NCBI GenBank assembly: GCA_905160935.1
Contig: CAJHZI010000710.1
Location: 1 to 64,000 of the forward strand
Source: Enchytraeus crypticus
Lineage: Eukaryota > Annelida > Clitellata > Enchytraeida > Enchytraeidae
Direction: 5' to 3'
Length of the DNA: 64,000 nucleotides
The position numbers were made by a program, and so were the translations under genes. Positions 54,896 through 64,000 of this stretch are shown here, one piece after another. Within the stretch, counting starts at the first letter, position 1. Each line of letters opens with the position of its first letter. The notes beneath the pieces are model-generated. The model ran no database searches. It saw only the letters and a list, made by a program, of their open reading frames with translations, and was not told the DNA's origin.

Positions 54896-55037
54896 TGGCA
54901 AAAACTGGTAATATTAAAGTTTGCGTATTTTCCTCACTCGAAAGCGATGTCAGTGACGGGGAGCCGAGGATTTGAACCCCGCACATACTGATCCGCGGTC
55001 GAATATATTACCGACATAGCCACTGGATACAGCCACC
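54896..55037 (-). mobile_element. SINE-A
   Basis: TCCTCACTCGAAAGCGATGT, GGATTTGAACCCCGC, GACATAGCCACTGG. Confidence 0.9.
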
Positions 55038-55182
55038 ACTTCTCTGTTGGGCCTGAGTGTTCCCAGTGTTCCAGAAATCAATTGGATGAGTCCACAAAGA
55101 TCAGTGAGAAGCAAACCTTCACCCTACGGGAACAAGGTTTCTGATGCAGTTTCCTGGAAAGCATCTAGTCACAGTTAATAGT

Positions 55183-55400
55183 CTATATGATTAGATGTGC
55201 TATAAGTGGACTAAAGATAGGACTTAGATGTGCTATAAGTGGACTAAAGATAGGACTTAGATGTGCTATAAGTGGACTAAAGACAGGACTTAGATGTGCT
55301 ATAAGTGGAATAAAGATAGGACTTAGATGTGTTATAAGTGGAATAAAGATAGGACTTAGATGTGTTATAAGTGGAATAAAGATAGGACTTAGTTGTGCTG
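55183..55400. repeat. 33-bp array
   Basis: Six to seven units of AGATGTGCTATAAGTGGACT with AAAGATAGGACTT; an in-frame unit length of 33 keeps a frame open. Confidence 0.95.
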
Positions 55401-55540
55401 TAGATGTAAATAGACATGATGGGCTCTAAATATATATACATGTAGATTAAATGTGATTTAATACTACTTTACTACTTAATGACAAACACGGCACCTGTCG
55501 ACATTAAATTCTAATCTACCGCTTGGTTGCCATTTCTCAG

Positions 55541-55799
55541 GTTTCTTCAATCAACCGAGTATTGCGCAACCTGACGACAGAAACCCACAAGGGGCACCTC
55601 GGTCAGCCTCAGATGTACGACAAATTTGGATTATTTGGGGGTCAGGCTTGGCACAGGGCTGCGACGAACCCCTGGTACTCCACGCCCGGGCACGGGGCGG
55701 CGGCCGCTGCGGCGATGGCGGCGGGGCTGGGCATGACAGGACAGGCTCAGATACCTCATCACCCCTCAAGCCTGCATCACGTGGCCGTAGAGAAAAAGG
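55541..55799 (+). CDS. Pax6: Pax6 exon: end of paired domain and start of linker
   Basis: Residues VSSINRVLRNLTTETHKGHL complete the third helix of the RED subdomain. MYDKFGLFGGQAW and NPWY follow, the MYDKLGLLNGQAW...NPWY linker block known from lophotrochozoan Pax6. An Ala/Gly-rich stretch and VAVEKK come next. Acceptor ATTTCTCAG; the donor AAAAAG|GTTTGT is inferred from phase. A poly-Ala run (seven Ala broken by one Met) is encoded by GCG/GCC-rich codons. Confidence 0.93.
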
Positions 55800-55904
55800 G
55801 TTTGTTGATTAAGAGTATTGTTAATTAAGACTATTGTTAATTAGACTAAGGGTTAGTTAATTAAGACTATTTTTAATTAAGACTATTGTTTCCTATGAGC
55901 AGTT
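55800..55904. repeat. TTAATTAAGACTATT array, left part
   Basis: Begins at the donor of the Pax6 linker exon; interrupted by a LINE-B insertion and resumed at 56141-56385. Confidence 0.9.
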
Positions 55905-56140
55905 CCATAGGCAGTTGAAGACCCACCTTTTCCATCTCTCTTTTCCATCCAGTGTCCATGAGCAGCGATCTGCGCCTAAACCTCCTTTTCTTTAATTCCC
56001 TTCACTTTGGACTGATTATCTGGATTTTGGAATTTGCACCGTTTTTGGACCTTCTTTATGCTGGCCGGCTGGATTTTGTCTCAATAGTGTTCGATGTTGT
56101 CACTGATGACTCTAGCACTCTAATTGTTGTTATGTTATGT
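55905..56140 (+). mobile_element. LINE-B 3' end inserted in an array
   Basis: ORF2 end RQLKTHLFHLSFPSSVHEQ to TAA at 55995, then a 145-base 3' UTR ending TCTAGCACTCTAATTGTTG. Part of a CR1/L2-like class by its LKTHLF terminus. Confidence 0.82.
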
Positions 56141-56385
56141 TACTTAAGACTATTTTTAATTAAGATTTCATTAAATAAGACTATTTTTAATTAAGATTTC
56201 ATTAAATAAGACTATTTTTAATTAAGATTTCATTAAATAAGACTATTTTTAATTAAGACTCTTTTTAATTTAGACTATTTTTAACAAGGACAATGTTAAT
56301 TAAGATTAGATTTATTAAAATTAGATTAATTAAGACTATGTTAATTAAGACTATGTTAATTAAGACTATTGTTTGGTAATTATAC
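56141..56385. repeat. TTAATTAAGACTATT array, right part
   Basis: AAGACTATTTTTAATTAAGA and ATTTCATTAAAT units; same unit as 55800-55904. Confidence 0.9.
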
Positions 56386-56421
56386 CTATTTCAATGCAGT
56401 TGTGTTTCTTTCCTAAATGCA

Positions 56422-56426
<5 letters not shown>

Positions 56427-56515
<89 letters not shown>
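56427..56515. repeat. (TA)n(GA)n
   Basis: TA run passing into GA run. Confidence 0.97.
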
Positions 56516-56614
56516 AGAATGAGATAGAGAGTTGAGAAATAGAAAGAGAGAGAGAGAGATGAAAGGAGAGAGAGTGTGAATGAGAAGGAAAGAGCTGAGG
56601 ATAGATTACATTAG

Positions 56615-57130
56615 ACTTTGAAATGTATCTCTGATGTAACGCCAGTATCTATCCAGCGAGTGACAGCACTAGAGTTGTTGTTGTTGTATCCAGTCTGCAG
56701 CATCCTCGTTCCACTAGTCACATGACCCCCTCCCCTCTCCCACTCCTGCTCGTTATCAAGCCAGGTGATATTAGGACGGCACGGATTAGCCTGGATTTGA
56801 TCCGGGGTTATTTGCGCTAACTTAACGCTCCACTGCGCTCCTTGATTCCTCCTCGACAAGACGTCCAGATCTCAGTGTCACCCGGTGTGGCTCGTCATAC
56901 TTCCCGGCTCGCGAGCAGTCTCGCGAGCAGGCTTGGCTCGTGATCAGGCTTGGCTGGTGATCAGGCTTGGCTCGTGATCAGGCTTGGCTCGTGATCAGGC
57001 TTGGCTTGTGATCAGGCTTGCCTTGTTGTTTGGCTCGTGTCGCTTATATCCGGTTTGTAAACTGAAGTGACGTTTTCGCTGCGGTGTTGTCTTGGATGAC
57101 GAGAGTGATTGAGGAGCATAGGGAGCGGGT
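56615..57130. other. GC-richer, CpG-containing region in Pax6 intron 3
   Basis: No coding match on either strand; includes a 17-bp array GGCTCGTGATCAGGCTT (56930-57030). It could be a regulatory element or an alternative promoter. Confidence 0.3.
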
Positions 57131-57517
57131 ATTTTATTGATTTTATTCAGAGATGATCTGAACTGTATCAATCAATCAATCAATCATTCCACTCATCTTT
57201 CCTCTATCTCTCTTAATTCTTCTTCTCATCGCTATCATCGACTGAACTAAGTGCTTCGTCGACTAAAATATAGTTGAGCCATTAGAATTTCAGTTAATCC
57301 CGACGCTGATATTGCCTCTAGAAATAACACTGATTCTTAACCAGGGATTGACTTCCAGGTTAAATTTAAACCTCTTAAAGAAGAAGCTTAGATATAATTT
57401 CTACACAGTTGATCTCAGCACATCTGGTCCAAATTCTTCTTGCTGAGTTGTATAATTGCTTAAGTAGACAGAACTGGATAACTGGACTCACTGGAAGCAC
57501 TGAAGCACAGGAAGCAC

Positions 57518-57835
57518 TGGTTTGACTAGAGTTCTGCTGGTTTGACTAGAGTTCTGCTGGTTTGACTAGAGTTCTGCTGGTTTGACTAGAGTTCTGCTGG
57601 TTTGACTAGAGTTCTGCTGGTTTGACTAGAGTTCTGCTGGTTTGACTAGAGTTCTGCTGGTTTGACTAGAGTTCTGCTGGTTTGACTAGAGCTCTGCTGG
57701 TTTGACTAGAGCTCTGCTGGTTTGACTAGAGTTCTGCTGGTTTGACTAGAGTTCTGCTGGTTTGACTAGAATTCTGCTGGTTTGACTAGAGTTCTGCTGG
57801 TTTCACTAGAGTTCTGCTGGTTTCACTTGAGAATG
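57518..57835. repeat. 20-bp array CTGGTTTGACTAGAGTTCTG
   Basis: Sixteen nearly perfect units. Confidence 0.98.
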
Positions 57836-57997
57836 CTCGACACTAAGCCGCTAATAACTCAACGCTTCCCGACTACCCGCGTGACATTGATAGCCTGTGT
57901 GCGCGAATGTCTGTCTGTCTGTATGTGTGCGTGTTTATGTACGATTGATCTTTGATATCTTGAGAGCTTATTTTTATTTAAAAGTTGATTCTCCTTG

Positions 57998-58100
57998 AGT
58001 CATGTGTACACAGTGCAATAGAGTGTACACAGTGCAATAGAGTGTACACAGTGCAATAGAGTGTACACAGTGCAATAGAGTGTACGCAGTTCAATAGACG
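57998..58100. repeat. 20-bp array GTGTACACAGTGCAATAGA
   Basis: Five units, the last diverged. Confidence 0.95.
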
Positions 58101-58254
58101 AGTGTATTGTATATTAACAGCATTGTAAAAACCTGACCTATACTCGCAATTCAGCAGCAATTTTGTAATCAAATGAGGTAGGGGTCTAGGAACGTGCACC
58201 TCTGTGGTAGCTATTGTAGGATGAGAATATTAGGTGTTTTAATCGATCATAATC

Positions 58255-58575
58255 GTGGGCAGACGCTCCTTTATGTTTTCTGCACCGACAATAGGGAACT
58301 CTCTGCCACAAGATTTTCGATCTTGTAATTGTATTGGTACCATCCTGGGCAAGCTAAAAACTCATCTCTTTATGCCATTGGTCTAAAATTTGACCCGTTT
58401 GCCTTGGATCTTGGATTTGCACTGTTTTGATCTCGCTTTCTCTTGTGGTTTCTGTGTACTCAGTCGTCATCATGTGGTGCTTTGTCGCCTGTTTGTGTAG
58501 AGTCTGCAAGAGACGTCTCTGACATTGCCTTATGGCGAGGAACCGGACGATAAATTCTTATTGATTGTTTGTTTA
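58255..58575 (+). mobile_element. LINE-A 3' end (CR1/L2-like ORF2 terminus)
   Basis: Frame GRRSFMFSAPTIGNSLPQDF then LGKLKTHLFMPLV to TAA (58384). GRRSF...AP..WNSLP...LKTHLF is the classic C-terminus of CR1/L2-type LINEs. The 3' UTR ends GGCGAGGAACCGGACG and a TTATTG tail. Confidence 0.88.
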
Positions 58576-58889
58576 AGATTCAATTAATTTCGTTTATGCT
58601 TTAAAATCATAATAAGAAACATAGCGCTGTGCACAGAACGCTGGTTCAGTTAATATTATAAATCAATAGACTGATGAGCACGCATTTGATCATCTTAAGG
58701 AAGAGGAAGAGCGAGATTTCGAGGTAACTGTCTTGTTACCAAACAAACGCATAAACTACCAGCATAAAGTCTTTTGCTGGTAGTTTTTAGTTTTATCTAT
58801 ATGTATATTTTTATTATCATCTTATTTCAAATGCATTTCATTCTAGTTAGTGCTATATCAGCTGGTATATTGTAGAGCTAATTTAGCTA

Positions 58890-59575
58890 GTATAGCCCGT
58901 GTAACTGGTATAACTAGTTAGCTAGTATAGCCCGTGTAACTGGTATAACTAGTTAGCTAGTATAGCCCGTGTAACTGGTATAACTAGTTAGCTAGTATAG
59001 CCCGTGTAACCGGTATAACTAGTTAGCTAGTATAGCCCGTGTAACCGGTATAACTAGTTAGCTAGTATAGCCCGTGTAACCGGTATAACTAGTTAGCTAG
59101 TATAGCCCGTGTAACCGGTATAACTAGTTAGCTAGTATAGCCCGTGTAACCGGTATAACTAGTTAGCTAGTATAGCCCGTGTAACCGGTATAACTAGTTA
59201 GCTAGTATAGCCCGTGTAACCGGTATAACTAGTTAGCTAGTATAGCCCGTGTAACCGGTATAACTAGTTAGCTAGTATAGCCCGTGTAACCGGTATAACT
59301 AGGTATAACTAGTTAGCTAGTATAGCCCGTGTAACCGGTATAACTAGTTAGCTAGTATAGCCCGTGTAACCGGTATAACTAGTTAGCTAGTATAGCCCGT
59401 GTAACTGGTATAACTAGTTAGCTAGTATAGCCCGTGTAACTGGTATAACTAGTTAGCTAGTATAGCCCGTGTAACTGGTATAACTAGTTAGCTAGTATAG
59501 CCCGTGTAGCTGGTATAACTAGTTAGCTAGTATAGCCCGTGTAGCTGGTATAACTAGTTAGCTAGTATAGCCGTA
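58890..59575. repeat. 35-bp array
   Basis: Nineteen units of CCCGTGTAACCGGTATAACT with AGTTAGCTAGTATAG. C/T at the CGG position splits the array into blocks: TGG copies at both ends, CGG in the middle. Confidence 0.98.
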
Positions 59576-59864
59576 TGATTAGTACAGATGGTCTGCTAAT
59601 GATAATACGTATTAGCCCACAGCGTGAAAACATGACCAAATGTTAGCGAGTTTGACAAATCCAGTGAAATAATCCCGAAGACTTAAAACTCGCTTAGGGC
59701 AAAGTAGCTTACTACGTATTTCCAACTTCTGCTATCAGTGTGGAGAGTTAATACTATAAGGTTAAATTTAACGTCAGTTATCGTATCTCATAATGACTGG
59801 TAGGCACGCAGCCTCTTATTAAACGATATAGTCCCAGGGTTAGACACACTGCCTCATATAGGTT

Positions 59865-60065
59865 ACACTATCTCTTTTTCTCTCTCTTAGTGCACTGCCT
59901 TCTGGCAGGTCCATGGTATATAATGCCTCCACTCTATCTTCCGCCTTCCTCTTCATTTCCACATATGAGTGGGTCTTTAAATCATCTAGCATACCTAACC
60001 TCGGCCTGCCTCTGCCTCTATTTCCTTCCATTCTACCTTCTATGACCACTTTTAACAGGTTGGAG
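59865..60065 (-). mobile_element. LINE-C 3' end (ORF2 C-terminus)
   Basis: Minus frame VIEGRMEGNRGRGRPRLGML then SYVEMKRKAEDRVEA; 3' tail CCTGCCAGAAGGCAGTGCAC. Confidence 0.85.
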
Positions 60066-60069
60066 TCCG

Positions 60070-60885
60070 TTGGACTATCTAAGACTTAACAGTGCTAAAT
60101 GCGTAAATAACAATTATCGCTTTCTAAAGAAAAACTATGAATGCTTGGACATCATTCTTTACTAGACCAGTATTTTAATTATTTCTCAGGACAATTAATT
60201 TAGTTATACATGTATATTTACATATCTTGCATAAACTTTGTTCTAAATCTTATTATAGAATGCACCAACAAATTACTCTGAGAGCATTTGCTTAAATATT
60301 CAAATGATTTATACATGTAGGTTTGATTGATGCCTTCGATTTCAGACTGCTTCATCTATGCTGAATCAAAAATTTTAGTAATAATCTGTTTAACTTTTAA
60401 TAAGAGAATAGCTTTTCCTCTCCGAAATTCAACGCTATTTATCATCCATCTTTCAGTACAGTCTTATACCCTCTGCTAGATATTGACCAAACTATTTATT
60501 CATAGCTCGAGGATATAAATGCGTCATCTATACATTGACATCGTCGCTAAAACATCGCGTAATTTCGAGCAATCTACGAAATGGAAGTCCGTGAAGTGAG
60601 GCTGTAATTATGAGATTAGAGTTCTGTTACATACAACTGTACACAATGCTATTTAGACTTGACTGCGCAAATCCTTGGATTTAATGTAGGAATTAACTGT
60701 GCACATAGAGTGACGGTTCATTGACGGCCTGTCACCATGCAGTGGGTATATTGGGTATATTGGGATATTCTTCATTGCGGATTAGACGCTATCGACGTCG
60801 TTGTGCTGACGTAGAGTCAACATTTAAACTCGCACACTTCATTTGACGTTACTTAAGAAAAGCAAGATCTTAAGCTTACTAAGTA
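60070..60885. other. No gene seen; unique-looking intronic DNA
   Basis: One of the longest array-free stretches in the Pax6 region; contains TAATTA-type sites such as CTGTAATTATGAGATTAG. Could hold Pax6 regulatory sequence; inference only. Confidence 0.3.
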
Positions 60886-60889
60886 TCTA

Positions 60890-61110
60890 ACTTTTGCGTC
60901 TTGGAATCAGATGACCTGAGTTCAAAACCCAAGTCTGGTAGAGAATGATAAAAACAACCCATGACCAACTAAACTGAGAGTCTGGAAAATGCTGGAGAAA
61001 GATTTTTTCCCAGCAATCCACTGGATTAAGATCTATTGGTCCACTGCAGAGTAATAGCAATAATAAAGACTTTAAGTTAGTGTCCTCGTACAAGGATGGA
61101 TACCATTACC
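60890..61110. mobile_element. Possible SINE with LINE-A tail
   Basis: GAGTTCAAAACCC resembles a B-box; ends in TTAGTGTCCTCGTACAAGG similar to LINE-A tails. Confidence 0.4.
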
Positions 61111-61134
61111 TTATACAATGAGCTATGCTATTCA

Positions 61135-62610
61135 AGAACATGTTTTAATGATTGCTATACTGTACTTGAAAAGTACTGCTACATTACTCTTACTGCTTCT
61201 TTATACTTTATTAGTACTGCTTCATTACTAGTACTGCTTCTTTATACTTGATCAGTACTCTTTTTTTCCTTTTTTTATTCAAAGCTGTCGACATTCGCTG
61301 CTAAACTCTAGGTGCTGATTTCAGTTTAACGCTTCAGCACCATCGAGTTTTTATTATTTATTTTTAAATATTCGCTGCGAAATCGTGGATGCTGATTTCA
61401 GATTAACGTTTCAACACCCTCGAGAGTTGCTTTTTTCTTTTTTTATTCAAAACTGTTAACACTCGATGCTAAACTGTTGGTGTTGATTAAAGTTTAACGT
61501 TTCAACACCATTGAGATTTAGCATCATCGAGATTTAGAGAAGCAGTTTAACTTCGAACTTTGTATCTGCGCTCTAAGTTGTTACTAGTACTGCTCCTCTA
61601 TACTTGATCAGTACTGTTACATTACTAGTACTACTTCTTTATAATTGGTCAGTACTGTTACATTACTAGTACTACTTCTTTATAATTGGTCAGTACTGTT
61701 ACATTACTAGTACTACTTCTTTATAATTGTTCAGTACTGTTACATTACTAATATACTTCTTTACACTTGATCAGTACTGTTACATTACTAATACACTTCT
61801 TTACACTTGATCAGTACTGTTACATTACTAGTACTACTTCTTTATAATTGGTCAGTACTGTTACATTACTAGTACTACTTCTTTATAATTGGTCAGTACT
61901 GTTACATTACTAATATACTTCTTTACACTTGATCAGTACTGTTACATTACTAATATACTTCTTTATACTTGATCAGTACTGTTACATTACTAGTACTGCT
62001 TCTCTATACTTGATCAGTACTGTTACATTACTAGTATACTTCTGTATACTTGATCAATACTGTTACATTACTAGTATACTTCTGTATACTTGATCAATAC
62101 TGTTACATTACTAGTATACTTCTGTATACTTGATCAGTACTGGTACATTACTAATACACTTCTTTACACTTGATCAGTACTGTTACATTACTAGTACTGC
62201 TTCTTTATACTTGATCAGTACTGTTACATTACTAGTATACTTCTGTATACTTGATCAATACTGTTACATTACTAGTATACTTCTGTATACTTGATCAGTA
62301 CTGTTACATTACTAATATACTTCTTTACACTTGATCAGTACTGTTACATTACTAGTATACTTCTATATACTTGATCAGTACTGTACATTTCTAGTACTGC
62401 TTCTCTATACTTGATCAGTACTGTTACATTACTAGTACTACTTCTTTATAATTGGTCAGTACTGTTACATTACTAGTACTACTTCTTTATAATTGGTCAG
62501 TACTGTTACATTACTAGTACTACTTCTCTATAATTGGTCAGTAGAGTTACATTACTAGTACTACTTCTCTATAATTGGTCAGTAGAGTTACATTACTAGT
62601 ACTTACTGAC
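61135..62610. repeat. 41-bp array with nested insertion
   Basis: About 28 units of CAGTACTGTTACATTACTAG with TACTACTTCTTTATAATTGGT. At 61262-61560 the array is split by three copies of a different unit of about 90 bp (TTCAACACC...GCTGATTTCAG). Confidence 0.95.
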
Positions 62611-62614
62611 AACC

Positions 62615-63030
62615 TAATATTGTGCGAATGCTAAGTTTCAACATAACACCTATAGACATGTATTTGGTTGACGCATAATACACTGACAGTCTGACAATAT
62701 TTTTTGAATAGAGAAATGTCACTATTTTATCTAAACGTTATTTGTGACATCCTTCTGTAACTACATCAAGTATCATGTCAGCGTCTTTCATGACAGTATC
62801 GAGAATTAGAAACCAATTAGAGTTACGCAATCAGTTGACGTTGTAGTTAGGGACGTATGCTTTAATTCCAGGCAGCATTTACTTTCAACTAATCCTCGGA
62901 TTTAGAGCATTGCGACTGGCCAATTGTAAATTGGTTAGACTTGGTTAGAATTGTTACATAGAGATGTCAATTTTGTGCATTGACTCTGGTCAAATATTTT
63001 AAACTACAATCTCTTATTAATTACATTATT
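62615..63030. other. No gene seen
   Basis: Array-free sequence just upstream of the candidate Pax6 micro-exon. Confidence 0.4.
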
Positions 63031-63035
63031 TGCAG

Positions 63036-63068
63036 CTCCCGTTTCAATAAAAAGAAGAAGCGATGAAG
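63036..63068 (+). CDS. Pax6: Candidate Pax6 micro-exon
   Basis: 33-base candidate between acceptor ATTATTTGCAG and donor GAAG|GTATGT. Starting in the phase left by the exon ending at 55799 it reads A-PVSIKRRSDE-G with no stop. Length divisible by three would make it a skippable cassette in the linker before the homeodomain. I cannot confirm it by family match; the support is phase and two good splice sites. Confidence 0.4.
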
Positions 63069-63121
63069 GTATGTCTATTAAATACATTTATATATACTTG
63101 CATAAGCATATGTAGTGTATG

Positions 63122-63127
<6 letters not shown>

Positions 63128-63186
<59 letters not shown>

Positions 63187-63248
63187 ATACATGTATACAT
63201 ATACATGTATATACATGTATATACATGTATATATATATACATGTATAT
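63128..63248. repeat. (TA)n and ATACATGTAT array
   Basis: TA run passing into ATACATGTATAT units. Confidence 0.96.
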
Positions 63249-63250
63249 AC

Positions 63251-63385
63251 TGGCTGAAGCCAGTGGCGAAGTCGATAAGATACTCGACCGCGGATCAGTA
63301 TGTGCGGGGCTCAAATCCTGGGCTCACCCGTCACTGACATCGCTTTTGAGTGAGGAAACTGACGGTAACTTTAGCTGTTTTTGTC
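63251..63385 (+). mobile_element. SINE-A
   Basis: CGAAGTCGATAAGATACTCG, GGGGCTCAAATCCTGGGC. Confidence 0.92.
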
Positions 63386-63817
63386 TTCAGTGAATTAGCG
63401 GAGATAATGGTAATATTGAGAATGACAAATGTAATAAGTCAGCGGGACGTCTAGAAGTGAGTCTGATATGAGTTAGTAGACTTGATGGAGGTAAAGAGGA
63501 GGAAATACAGGAAGTGACTTGGGTTTAGTTCCATTAGAATTCATAAACGTAAAAGCTTTATGCAGCTCTCAACTGAGCATATCAATTAATAAAATGAAAT
63601 AGTGGAAACAATAGTGAAATCTTGTAAAAATTAGTGAAATAAATAAGCCAGTACCTGTTTATGCTCTTCTACTTATAAATATCTTTTTAATGGTTCTGTG
63701 GGTAACATATTCATCCACAAAACAGATTGTCTCCTGTACAAATTTCAGATGATTTGTTCTCTCATACAGTAATTCGCTGATGGCGTAACGTGATGATGCC
63801 CTATATGTATGTAGTAA

Positions 63818-63953
63818 AAGCTGGTAAAGCTAAGGTTAACGTTAGTTTCCTCACTCGAAAGAGATATCAGTGGCGGGCGAGCCCAGGATTTGAACACCGC
63901 ACAAACTGATCCGCGGTCGAGTATCTTACCGACTTCGCCACTGGCTCCAGCGA
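63818..63953 (-). mobile_element. SINE-A
   Basis: Near-consensus minus copy: AGCTAAGGTTAACGTTAGTT, GCCCAGGATTTGAACACCGC. Confidence 0.92.
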
Positions 63954-64000
63954 ATAATGTAGTACTTCGCTAAGCACTCGTTCAGCTTATTGTACGATAA

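Noticed and set aside
55183-55429. 80-residue repeat ORF (ISGLKIGLRCA units)
   Set aside because: 33-bp array with an open frame; no splice phase or flanking match to Pax6.
55800-64000. Pax6 homeodomain exons
   Set aside because: I looked for QRNRTSF and VWFSNRRAKWR coding sequence on the plus strand and found none; they should lie beyond the window.

Overview
The window is animal nuclear DNA: intron-rich, AT-rich and packed with short tandem repeats and tRNA-derived SINEs. There are no prokaryotic signals. Three genes can be assembled exon by exon from family resemblance and consistent GT-AG splice phases. (1) On the minus strand, 13175 down to 2728 and running off the left edge, the 5' half of a two-pore cation channel (TPC1/TPCN1 type; 11 coding exons, 385 residues here). 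(2) On the plus strand, 15474-22574, a complete 10-exon Fringe glycosyltransferase of 341 residues. (3) On the plus strand, 49344 to at least 55799 and probably 63068, the N-terminal part of Pax6: a leader exon, the whole paired domain and the start of the linker. The homeodomain would lie beyond 64000. The Pax6 linker (MYDKFGLFGGQAW then NPWY) suggests a lophotrochozoan-type invertebrate; that is inference, and I cannot name the species.

Layout: 1-13.2 kb TPC1; 13.2-15.5 kb head-to-head intergenic spacer between TPC1 and Fringe; 15.5-22.6 kb Fringe; 22.6-35.7 kb repeat-rich DNA with a few orphan exon candidates and a clean hAT-type MITE (34365-35280); 35.7-49.3 kb CpG-richer patches, orphan exon candidates and a LINE fragment; 49.3-64 kb Pax6, with introns full of arrays and LINE/SINE copies.

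The most striking feature is how the tandem arrays sit. Many are not random intronic microsatellites. They begin at a splice site, and their units contain copies of that site, often with 10-45 bases of adjoining exon. I see this at about 15 of the roughly 46 exon boundaries of the three recognised genes. It also occurs at several unrecognised exons, which the arrays helped me find. Some units are multiples of three and keep the exon frame open: TPC1 exon 5 (69/66 bp), Fringe exon 7 (39 bp) and the Pax6 paired-box acceptor (51 bp). These could yield repeat-length isoforms.

Mobile elements: three tRNA-derived SINE families (SINE-A with about 17 copies, SINE-B with three, SINE-C with one), at least four LINE types seen as 3' ends or ORF2 C-terminal remnants, and non-autonomous repeats that share LINE 3' tails. 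Family names A-D and R4-R6 are labels used only here.
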